In this document: in pieces, positions 44,818 through 52,973 of the stretch
How positions within the stretch are numbered: position 1 is the stretch's first letter
How the letters are laid out: each line of letters opens with the position of its first letter
Assembly (NCBI RefSeq): GCF_900116005.1
Contig: NZ_FOYI01000004.1
Location: forward strand, 124,001 to 188,000
Source of the DNA: Poseidonocella sedimentorum
GTDB lineage: Bacteria > Pseudomonadota > Alphaproteobacteria > Rhodobacterales > Rhodobacteraceae
Reading direction: 5' to 3'
Length of the DNA: 64,000 bases
Notes under the pieces: model-generated
The model's database searches: none
The model's input: the letters and a program-made list of their open reading frames with translations, nothing else
Told to the model about the DNA's origin: nothing
Translations under genes and position numbers: made by a program

Positions 44818-45197
44818 TAGGCTTGCTCCTCAATCTGACGCACCTTGATGGTGAGTTCCGAGAACGGCTTGATGATCTTGCCGAACCGACCACGCGCCCG
44901 CGGGCGACCGCGCTTCATCGTCAGGTTCTTGCCCACATAGGCCTCGGCGACGACGAGTTCGTCCACGTCGAGGTTGTGGTTGTTCTCGGCATTGGCGATG
45001 GCCGACTGAAGGCATTTCTTCACGTCGTCCGCGATCCGCTTGTTGGAGAAAGTGAGATCGGCGAGCGCCTTCTCGACCTTCTTGCCGCGGATCATCGCAG
45101 CCACCAGGTTCAGCTTCTGCGGGGAGGTGCGAAGCATGCGCAGTTTTGCCATCGCTTCGTTCTCTGCCACGCGGCGGGGGTTCTTTTCCTTGCCCAT
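44817..45197 (-). CDS. rplV: 50S ribosomal protein L22
   Basis: A 126-residue protein. [39 protein letters not shown] and a basic [19 protein letters not shown] tail identify L22, which lines the peptide exit tunnel. Confidence 0.97.
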   Translation of the reverse strand: MGKEKNPRRVAENEAMAKLRMLRTSPQKLNLVAAMIRGKKVEKALADLTFSNKRIADDVKKCLQSAIANAENNHNLDVDELVVAEAYVGKNLTMKRGRPRARGRFGKIIKPFSELTIKVRQIEEQA

Positions 45198-45200
45198 GAC

Positions 45201-45479
45201 TTACTTCCGCTTCGCTTTCTTGTCCGCGGCATGGCCATAATAGGTCCGGGTCGGCGAATACTCACCGAACTTCTGACCGATCATGTCTTCCGAGACGTTG
45301 ACGGGGATATGTTTCTGGCCGTTGTAAACGCCAAACGTCAGGCCCACGAACTGGGGCAGGATCGTCGAGCGGCGCGACCAGATCTTGATAACTTCGTTGC
45401 GTCCGCTTTCGCGCGAAGCTTCGGCTTTTTTCAGCACGTAAGCGTCGACAAAGGGACCTTTCCAAACAGAACGTGACAT
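45201..45479 (-). CDS. rpsS: 30S ribosomal protein S19
   Basis: A 92-residue protein. [40 protein letters not shown] and [16 protein letters not shown] identify S19. It is 3 bp from rplV and rplB. Confidence 0.97.
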   Translation of the reverse strand: MSRSVWKGPFVDAYVLKKAEASRESGRNEVIKIWSRRSTILPQFVGLTFGVYNGQKHIPVNVSEDMIGQKFGEYSPTRTYYGHAADKKAKRK

Positions 45480-45482
45480 GGA

Positions 45483-46325
45483 TCAGCGCCCTTTCTTCTT
45501 GGCGTGCCGCGAGCGGATGATGAGCTTCTGGCTTGCCTTGTTCTTGTTGCGCGTGCGCTTGCCCTTGGTGTCTTTACCCCAAGGCGTCACAGGGGTCCGA
45601 CCACCGGATGTCCGGCCTTCACCACCGCCGTGGGGGTGATCGATCGGGTTCATCGCGACACCGCGGACCGACGGGCGCTTGCCCATGTGGCGGACGCGGC
45701 CGGCTTTACCGAGGTTCTGGTTGGAGTTGTCGGGGTTCGACACGGCACCAACGGTCGCCATGCATTCCTGACGCACCAGGCGCAGCTCGCCCGAGCTCAG
45801 GCGGATCTGGGCGTAGCCACCATCACGGCCGACGAACTGGGCATAGGTGCCCGCGGCGCGTGCGATCTGGCCACCCTTGCCGGGCTTGAGCTCGATGTTG
45901 TGGACGATCGTCCCGATCGGCATGCCCGAGAAGGGCATCGCGTTACCGGGTTTGATGTCCGCCTTGGCGGAGGCGACCACCTTGTCACCAACAGCGAGAC
46001 GCTGCGGAGCGAGGATGTAGGCCTGCTCGCCATCTTCATATTTGATCAGCGCGATGAAGGCCGTCCGGTTCGGGTCGTATTCGATCCGTTCCACGGTGGC
46101 CGACACATCAAATTTGGTGCGCTTGAAATCGACGATCCGGTAGAGGCGTTTCGCCCCGCCCCCGCGACGACGCGAGGTGATCCGTCCGGTGTTGTTGCGG
46201 CCGCCCGACTTGGTCAGACCCTCGGTGAGGGACTTGACAGGACGTCCTTTCCACAGCTCCGAACGGTCGATCAGCACCAGCCCGCGCTGGCCCGGCGTCG
46301 TCGGCTTGTACGACTTGAGTGCCAT
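45483..46325 (-). CDS. rplB: 50S ribosomal protein L2
   Basis: A 280-residue protein. The N-terminal [19 protein letters not shown], central RSAGTYAQ-type segment ([17 protein letters not shown]) and the C-terminal [19 protein letters not shown], with the peptidyl-transferase-region His, identify L2. It is first of its block; the preceding rplW is about 2.3 kb away instead of adjacent. Confidence 0.97.
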   Translation of the reverse strand: MALKSYKPTTPGQRGLVLIDRSELWKGRPVKSLTEGLTKSGGRNNTGRITSRRRGGGAKRLYRIVDFKRTKFDVSATVERIEYDPNRTAFIALIKYEDGEQAYILAPQRLAVGDKVVASAKADIKPGNAMPFSGMPIGTIVHNIELKPGKGGQIARAAGTYAQFVGRDGGYAQIRLSSGELRLVRQECMATVGAVSNPDNSNQNLGKAGRVRHMGKRPSVRGVAMNPIDHPHGGGEGRTSGGRTPVTPWGKDTKGKRTRNKNKASQKLIIRSRHAKKKGR

Positions 46326-46394
46326 GCTTTCTGTCTTCCGTTTAGCAAACGCGAGAGAAAACTCCCGCTATGTGTGGGGTCGCGATGGACCCGC

Positions 46395-46464
46395 CTGGTA
46401 TAGGCCCCCGAAGGTGCCCGGTTCTGCTCCGCCGCGAATAACGAAACCCCGGACGAATCCGGGG
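46395..46464 (-). promoter_or_regulatory. rplB upstream region: terminator then promoter-like -10
   Basis: On the minus strand CCCCGGA-TTCG-TCCGGGG (46447-46464) is followed by TTTCGTTATT, a terminator acting on transcripts from upstream. A GGCCTATACC -10-like element (46397-46402 holds TATACC) follows it; no good -35 matches, so the promoter is weakly supported. The -10 resembles those before rpmC and rplO. Confidence 0.5.
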
Positions 46465-46607
46465 CCGTAGCGGATGGGGTCGTTTAGGGGATGGGACACC
46501 GCCCGTCAAGGCACAGTCATCAAATCAAGAAATATCAGAAATTTATAGACACGCGCGCGCCGGAAATCCGACACTCAGTTGAGGTCGCAATAAAAGGGCA
46601 TCGTTTC

Positions 46608-47252
46608 ATGCGCGTAAAACAACCCAAGGGCGCGAAGGGCAGTTTGAAATGGCTTCAACGCGCAGTTGAACGTCGCCCTGATCTACTCCAACCAGATGAC
46701 ATCCCCCAAATCGAATGGCGCTCACCACTAAAATCGGATGACTATGCAGAATACCGGGATCGCGATTTTCTCAATTTGGTCGGATGCGCTCAGCACGCGG
46801 ATGCGCTTTCCGATTTCTGGCCCCGGGGCGGCCCACAATGGGATGCGCTCGGGGTTTCCGAAACGGGTCCGGTTTTGGTCGAAGCGAAGGCCCACATTCC
46901 CGAGTTCTTTTCGTCCAGGACCGCTGCAACCGAACCTTCGAAACACAGGATCGAGTCCTCGCTCCGGAAGGTCGCTATCGATCTTGGCGCGACCCGTCCC
47001 GACCTGTGGTCCGAAATCTACTTCCAATATTGTAATCGCTTGGCGTTTCTGTGGTGGCTCCGAGAACAAGGCGTAAAAGCGACGTTGTTCTACGTTTGCT
47101 TTCTGAACGACCCGGATTTGAATGGCCCCACCAAACCGGAAACCTGGGACGCCGCGTTTGCTTCCGCAAACTATGCCTTGGGCTTGTCAAAACGCCATAA
47201 GTTGAGCGGCTCGATCAAGTACCTCTATCCAGATGTGACGCAGCTTTCCTGA
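46608..47252 (+). CDS. Hypothetical protein, possible PD-(D/E)XK nuclease fold
   Basis: A 214-residue protein, not recognised as a named family. Asp79 (QWDALG) and Glu92-x-Lys94 (VLVEAKAH) have the spacing and order of a PD-(D/E)XK active site: a strand ending in Asp, then E-x-K. A helical EIYFQYCNRLAFLWWLREQG segment and LFYVCFLNDP follow. No restriction, toxin or transposase features are seen. The frame extends to 46491, but ATG 46608 has an AAGGGC site upstream. It lies on the opposite strand between rplB and rplW, and looks AT-richer than its neighbours by eye, which suggests acquisition. Confidence 0.55.
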   Translation: MRVKQPKGAKGSLKWLQRAVERRPDLLQPDDIPQIEWRSPLKSDDYAEYRDRDFLNLVGCAQHADALSDFWPRGGPQWDALGVSETGPVLVEAKAHIPEFFSSRTAATEPSKHRIESSLRKVAIDLGATRPDLWSEIYFQYCNRLAFLWWLREQGVKATLFYVCFLNDPDLNGPTKPETWDAAFASANYALGLSKRHKLSGSIKYLYPDVTQLS

Positions 47253-47289
47253 CACGACGCCGTAGTTTCGAGCACTGCACTCGGTATCC

Positions 47290-47395
47290 GCGGAGGCCTC
47301 GCCCCCTATCCAGCGGTTGATCCGATCAGAGTCCGGTGGTCACGCCGATGGTGTTGCCCTCTTCGAGCCTTCTAGACGTCAGTCGGGAGATCAGG
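47290..47395 (-). pseudogene. Decayed copy of the 3' end of rplW
   Basis: Positions 47324-47368 match 48595-48639 (the last codons and stop of rplW) at 41 of 45 bases, including a 23-base identical run. The fragment would read LEEGNTIGVTTGL-stop, against [13 protein letters not shown]-stop in rplW. Two of the four differences change amino acids and two are synonymous. TTCTAGACGTC (47370 onward) matches TTCTTGACGTC of rplW after a 12-base deletion. A GCGGAGGCCT 10-mer at 47290 matches the terminator arm that follows rplW, at similar spacing (34 against 32 bp). The remainder of 47253-47555 holds no gene. Confidence 0.8.
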
Positions 47396-47555
47396 GACGC
47401 GCAGAAAGCGTCAGGTCCTACCGTTGCATAGGGGCGTCTTGATCACACTACGAAGAGCCCCCGACACAGCCGAATGTCCAGATTGACCAAAAGTCAATCA
47501 GATGTGTCACTCCACTGCCCGCAAAAAGGCATTCACAATAAGGGAGGGACCAATA

Positions 47556-48491
47556 ATGGATCTTATAATCGCACTCGCCATCGTCATAGGAGTGATGGGT
47601 GGTTTGGCAACATGGGGGGCCGTCGCCATGGCCAGCCCATATGTTTTGATTTGGGTGATCTTCATCGCCTGGGCAAGTTACTTTCATTGCGGCGGCAAGA
47701 CTGAAGGGCTGAAAAGTTCGACCCTCGCCAATATCTGGGGCGCCATCATGGCCGCGGTCGCCCTTATCGTGCTTACGTCCATGGGCGTCACGGCGGTCAA
47801 CGCGGGGATCTGTGTCGGTGCGACCGTCCTGATCATGATCCTCGGCGCCAAGGTCAGCATTCTGTCGGCGATCCCCGCACAGGTTTACGGCTACGCCGCG
47901 ACGGCGGGCCTGTTTTTACTGGGCGGTGCTGCCTATGGCGAAGGTTCGGGCGGCATCATCCAGGTTGCGATCGCAGTCTCCATATCGATGATCATCGGCA
48001 ACGTGTTTGGCTATATATCCGAACAGATCGCCGGCTCGCTCGTCGGAATGGGGAAAGCCAAGTATCAGGGCGGATGTGCGCATGTCGTCGTGTCGTCGAA
48101 TGCCGAACCGATCGACAACCACCAATGTCACTGCAACGTGTGCAAGAACGTCACGGGCCAGCTCACCACGCATGTTGCGTTTTTCAAACATGGCGATCTG
48201 AAGTGTTCGAACGAAGGCAACCTCGATCGTGTGCCCTTCAATGCCGATAATCCCGATGGGCCGCTCGAGCTGTGCCTGTGCAAGGATTGCGGCACGCCGA
48301 TCATGCTGGACGACAAGCAGAAGCGGATCCGCGTCGCGGTGCCCAATGTCATGGGCTACGACAACGCGAGTTTCCCGGCCGCGACCTATCACGCCTTCTA
48401 CGACGCATCCAAAGGCTACAAACAGCCTGACGATGGTCGCCCAGTCCACGAAGGTCTTCGCCCGGAGTTCTCCTGGCCGAGCGGCGTTTGA
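47556..48491 (+). CDS. DUF1097-like membrane domain fused to a GFA-type zinc domain
   Basis: A 311-residue protein. Residues 1-163 form about five hydrophobic helices resembling DUF1097 (YcdZ-type) membrane proteins. Residues 168-310 resemble glutathione-dependent formaldehyde-activating (GFA/CENP-V) domains: Cys191-His-Cys193-x-x-Cys196 and Cys240-x-Cys242-x-x-Cys245-Gly supply zinc ligands. The first family C-x-C is only Cys174-x-His176. ATG 47556 follows AGGGAGGG. The gene lies between the rplW remnant and rplW, on the opposite strand, with a bidirectional terminator after it. The function of the fusion is unknown. Confidence 0.75.
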   Translation: MDLIIALAIVIGVMGGLATWGAVAMASPYVLIWVIFIAWASYFHCGGKTEGLKSSTLANIWGAIMAAVALIVLTSMGVTAVNAGICVGATVLIMILGAKVSILSAIPAQVYGYAATAGLFLLGGAAYGEGSGGIIQVAIAVSISMIIGNVFGYISEQIAGSLVGMGKAKYQGGCAHVVVSSNAEPIDNHQCHCNVCKNVTGQLTTHVAFFKHGDLKCSNEGNLDRVPFNADNPDGPLELCLCKDCGTPIMLDDKQKRIRVAVPNVMGYDNASFPAATYHAFYDASKGYKQPDDGRPVHEGLRPEFSWPSGV

Positions 48492-48544
48492 CGCGCGGCT
48501 AAAGCCTTCGCCGCTACTCATAGCGATCCAAGGCCCTGAAAAGG

Positions 48545-48576
48545 AAAAAGGCCTCCGCATTTGCGGAGGCCTTTTT
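48545..48576. terminator. Bidirectional terminator between the fusion gene and rplW
   Basis: GGCCTCCGC-ATTT-GCGGAGGCC is a 9-bp perfect stem with AAAAA before and TTTTT after, so it works on both strands. It ends the tuf-to-rplW block on the minus strand and the fusion gene on the plus strand. Confidence 0.92.
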
Positions 48577-48596
48577 AAGTCATCATGTGCCGTGGA

Positions 48597-48893
48597 TCAA
48601 AGACCGGTGGACACGTCGATGGTGTTGCCCTCTTCGAGCGTCACATAGGCTTTCTTGACGTCCTTGCGGCGACCGGAGATGCCCCGGAAGCGCTTGGTCT
48701 TGCCTTTGGTGATCGTCGTGTTGACCGCTTTCACCTTCACACCAAAGAGCGCCTCGACGGCGTCCTTGATCTGCGGCTTGTTGCTGTCGATCGCCACTTC
48801 GAAGACCACCGCGCCGTTTTCGGACGCCATGGTGGTTTTCTCGGTGATGATCGGCTTGCGGATCACGTCATAATGTTCTGCTTTTGCGCTCAT
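48597..48893 (-). CDS. rplW: 50S ribosomal protein L23
   Basis: A 98-residue protein. [40 protein letters not shown] and [15 protein letters not shown] identify L23, at the tunnel exit. It overlaps rplD by 4 bp. Its 3' end is partly duplicated about 1.3 kb away (47290-47395). Confidence 0.97.
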   Translation of the reverse strand: MSAKAEHYDVIRKPIITEKTTMASENGAVVFEVAIDSNKPQIKDAVEALFGVKVKAVNTTITKGKTKRFRGISGRRKDVKKAYVTLEEGNTIDVSTGL

Positions 48894-49507
48894 TTCAAAC
48901 GAGCCTCCAGAGCTTCAACACCCGCCTTGGTCAGCACGAGCGTATCGCGCTTGAGGATGTCATACACGTTAGCGCCCATCGTCGGCAGGATATCCAGACC
49001 TTCGATGTTGCGGGCGGCCTTGGCGAAGCCTTCGTTGACCGCGGCGCCGTCGATGACGAGCGCGCGTTTCCAGCCCAGGTTCTTCACCTGTTTGGCCAGA
49101 GCTGCGGTTTTGCCTTCGGCTTCCGCCGCCTCGATCACCACCAGCTCACCGGCTTTCGCCTTGGCGCTGAGCGCGTGGCGCAGGCCGAGCTTGCGGAATT
49201 TCTTCGGCAGGTCGTGGCCGTGGCTGCGCGGGGTCGGGCCCTTGTAGATACCACCCTTGCGGAAGATCGGCGCGTTGCGGTCACCGTGGCGTGCGCCGCC
49301 GGTGCCCTTCTGGCGATAGATCTTCTTGGTCGAGTAGCTCGTCTCGGAGCGGGTCTTGACCTTGTGCGTGCCCTGCTGCGCGTTGTTACGCTGCCAGCGG
49401 ACGACGCGGTGCAGGATGTCGGCGCGCGGCTCCAGCCCGAACAGGGCCTCGTCCAGCTCGACCGACCCGGCGTTGCCGCCGTCCAGTTTGATCACGTCGA
49501 GTTTCAT
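48890..49507 (-). CDS. rplD: 50S ribosomal protein L4
   Basis: A 205-residue protein. [12 protein letters not shown]-type sequence ([19 protein letters not shown]), [19 protein letters not shown] and [20 protein letters not shown] identify L4. It overlaps rplC and rplW by 4 bp. E. coli L4 represses its S10 operon; whether this holds here is untested. Confidence 0.97.
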   Translation of the reverse strand: MKLDVIKLDGGNAGSVELDEALFGLEPRADILHRVVRWQRNNAQQGTHKVKTRSETSYSTKKIYRQKGTGGARHGDRNAPIFRKGGIYKGPTPRSHGHDLPKKFRKLGLRHALSAKAKAGELVVIEAAEAEGKTAALAKQVKNLGWKRALVIDGAAVNEGFAKAARNIEGLDILPTMGANVYDILKRDTLVLTKAGVEALEARLK

Positions 49508-50355
49508 TCCTCGCCTTCCTTCTTCTCGGCCTCGATGGATGCCTCGGCCTCTTTCAGAGCGGCTTCTTCAGCAGCGGCGGCTTCAGCGGCGGCAGCCTCT
49601 TCGGCGGCTTTGGCTTCGGCCTCTGCAGCGGCAGCAGCTTCCTCGGCGGCACGGGCCGCTTCTTCGGCTGCGGAGCGCAGGGCTGCGGGCAGGATCGCGT
49701 TCTCGGGGAACGGTTTCTTCACCGCGTCCTTGATCGTGACCCAGCCACCCTTGGAGCCCGGAACCGCGCCCTTGACCATGATCAGGCCACGGTCGGCGTC
49801 GGTCTTGACCACTTGCAGATTCTGCGTGGTCACCTTGGCGGCGCCCATGTGGCCGGCCATTTTCTTGCCCTTGAAGACCTTGCCGGGATCCTGACACTGG
49901 CCGGTGGAGCCGTGCGAACGGTGGGAAATCGACACGCCGTGCGAGGCGCGCAGACCGCCGAAGTTGTGCCGCTTCATGGCACCGGCGAAACCCTTACCGA
50001 TCGAGGTGCCGGAAACGTCGACGAACTGACCTTCGAAGTAGTGGTCCGCCGTGATTTCCTCGCCCACGGCGATGAGGTTGTCAGGGTCGACGCGGAATTC
50101 CGCAACCTTGCGCTTGGGCTCGACCTTCGCAACGGCGAAGTGGCCACGCATGGCGTTGGAGGTCCGCTTGGCTTTCGCGGTGCCGGCACCGAGCTGAACG
50201 GCGGAATAGCCGTGCTCGTCTGCGGTCCGCTGGGCGACGACCTGAAGTTTGTCCAGTTGGAGAACGGTAACGGGGATCTGTTTGCCGTCTTCCATGAAAA
50301 GCCGGGTCATGCCGACTTTCTTTGCGATTACACCAGAGCGCAACATCTTCGTCAC
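49504..50355 (-). CDS. rplC: 50S ribosomal protein L3 with an Ala/Glu-rich C-terminal tail
   Basis: A 283-residue protein. The L3 core (residues 4-222) contains [24 protein letters not shown] and [20 protein letters not shown]. The usual L3 ends near residue 210-220; here about 56 further residues (228-283) consist almost only of Ala, Glu and a few Lys, probably a long helix. It lies 5 bp after rpsJ. Confidence 0.96.
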   Translation of the reverse strand: MTKMLRSGVIAKKVGMTRLFMEDGKQIPVTVLQLDKLQVVAQRTADEHGYSAVQLGAGTAKAKRTSNAMRGHFAVAKVEPKRKVAEFRVDPDNLIAVGEEITADHYFEGQFVDVSGTSIGKGFAGAMKRHNFGGLRASHGVSISHRSHGSTGQCQDPGKVFKGKKMAGHMGAAKVTTQNLQVVKTDADRGLIMVKGAVPGSKGGWVTIKDAVKKPFPENAILPAALRSAAEEAARAAEEAAAAAEAEAKAAEEAAAAEAAAAEEAALKEAEASIEAEKKEGEE

Positions 50356-50360
50356 TCTCC

Positions 50361-50669
50361 TTAAACCGAAATCTGCACGTCAACGCCAGCGGCGAGGTCG
50401 AGCTTCATGAGCGCGTCCACGGTCTGCGGCGTCGGGTCGACGATGTCGAGAAGGCGCTTGTGTGTGCGGATCTCGAACTGGTCGCGGGATTTCTTGTTCA
50501 CGTGGGGACCACGCAGAACGGTGAACTTCTCGATCTTGTTCGGCAGCGGAATGGGCCCGCGCACCTGGGCGCCGGTCCGTTTGGCCGTGTTGACGATTTC
50601 CTGCGTGCTGGCATCCAGCACACGGTAGTCGAAGGCCTTCAGCCGAATGCGAATGTTCTGGCTTTGCAT
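50361..50669 (-). CDS. rpsJ: 30S ribosomal protein S10
   Basis: A 102-residue protein. [39 protein letters not shown] and [20 protein letters not shown] identify S10, which also acts in antitermination with NusB. It follows tuf after an 83-bp gap with a CCGGCGG-CTCAT-CCGCCGG hairpin (50708-50726). Confidence 0.97.
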   Translation of the reverse strand: MQSQNIRIRLKAFDYRVLDASTQEIVNTAKRTGAQVRGPIPLPNKIEKFTVLRGPHVNKKSRDQFEIRTHKRLLDIVDPTPQTVDALMKLDLAAGVDVQISV

Positions 50670-50752
50670 TTCATTAGCCTTTCGCGGCTTTGGAGTTGAT
50701 AGGAGGACCGGCGGCTCATCCGCCGGCCCTCTTCGAACCCGAAGGTTTGTGC

Positions 50753-51928
<1,176 letters not shown>

Positions 51929-51984
51929 GGAGTGAGGCGCCCTCTGGTTGATGGCCCCGCCGGGCCGGTTTCGTCTCGGCGGGC

Positions 51985-52013
51985 GATGTATTGGGTTGGA
52001 CAGGGAAAATCAA
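51985..52013 (-). promoter_or_regulatory. tuf promoter
   Basis: On the minus strand TTGATT (52008-52013), a 17-bp spacer and TACATC (51985-51990) form a promoter 57 bp before the tuf start. Confidence 0.55.
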
Positions 52014-52064
52014 GCGGGAGTTGGGGGCCCTGTGGCGCTTTGCGCGCCACTGTGCCGTAGGGGT

Positions 52065-52652
52065 TTACGGTGTCGCCTGGGCCGGGGTTTCCGCGGCTGC
52101 GGCGGCGGCGCGCCACTGGGCCGTGAACCAGCCGTCCTCGGCCATGCGCGCGACCAGCCAGCGCTCCAGCGTCTTGGACGTCACGGCCGAGAGGTTGGCC
52201 AGTTGCACATCCGCGCTCTGGGTGTTGCCCGAGCCGATCAGCGTCCGCCCCGAAATCGCCTCGCTGACGATGATCTGGTGCGGCTCCTCGTTGAGCTTGG
52301 TCTGAGTCGCGTCGTCCCAGATGCTCACGTTCACGATCATGACCGATTTCGGCGTGAAGATAAGAGGGATCCCGGGTTGCGCCAGCACGTAGCCATCGAT
52401 GCTGATGCCGAGGTGATAGAGCCGGTCGCCCTTGTAGCGGCCGAACCGCGCTTCGATGGCGGAGCTGAGCGCCTCGGTCAGTGCCTCGGGCGTGGCCACG
52501 CGCGAGGCGGGGCCCTTCACCGGCTTTGGTGCCCGAACCACGTTGTGACCAAGGGCGAAATCGCCCAGCGGCACCGGTGCCTTGTCAAGATCGTTGACCC
52601 CACAGGCCGCAAGCCCGGCGCAGAGCAAAAATAGCGCGAAAATCCGTGTCAT
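52065..52652 (-). CDS. Predicted lipoprotein of unknown function
   Basis: A 195-residue protein. Its N-terminus is a lipoprotein signal peptide: positively charged MTR, a hydrophobic core and a LAAC lipobox (Cys20). The mature part has no recognised domain. GLLYHLGISIDGYVLAQPG-like and VMIVNVSIWDDATQTKLNE segments suggest a small beta-rich outer-membrane-associated protein. It ends in an Ala-rich stretch. ATG 52652 follows GGGAGA. It lies next to the tuf promoter on the same strand but upstream of it. Confidence 0.75.
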   Translation of the reverse strand: MTRIFALFLLCAGLAACGVNDLDKAPVPLGDFALGHNVVRAPKPVKGPASRVATPEALTEALSSAIEARFGRYKGDRLYHLGISIDGYVLAQPGIPLIFTPKSVMIVNVSIWDDATQTKLNEEPHQIIVSEAISGRTLIGSGNTQSADVQLANLSAVTSKTLERWLVARMAEDGWFTAQWRAAAAAAETPAQATP

Positions 52653-52973
52653 GCGGTCTCCCATCCGTGATGGCCCGTCCCCGATCCGGCGGCCTCGGGG
52701 GGCATGACTAACGGAAGGCACCGGGTTGCGCTAGGGGCAGGGCAAATCGACCCTCGCGCCAGGGACGGGCCTGAAAATCCATAAACCTGTATCTCTGCCC
52801 TGTATCTAAGAGGCGACTTGACCTTGGGGCATTCGAGTAAAGTCGTGCCTAAATCGCCCGCTGCGGGGCGCCCGGCGCAACCAACTGTTAACACTTTGCA
52901 AACCCTTTGAAACCTATCCATAGGAACCCCGAAGCACGACGCGATGCGTCTCGTGTCCAAAGTATGGTGAGTG
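52653..52973. other. Gene-free region with possible promoters
   Basis: No supported gene in this 321-bp gap. It must hold the divergent promoters of the lipoprotein and the GGDEF/EAL gene. TTGCAA with a 17-bp spacer and CATAGG (about 52895-52923) could serve the plus-strand gene. An open frame on the minus strand (52649-53080) overlaps the next gene and has no recognisable content. Confidence 0.4.

Noticed and set aside
47448-47687. Possible 79-residue Cys-rich minus-strand protein
   Set aside because: It overlaps the N-terminus of the DUF1097-GFA gene and has no recognisable domain or ribosome-binding site.
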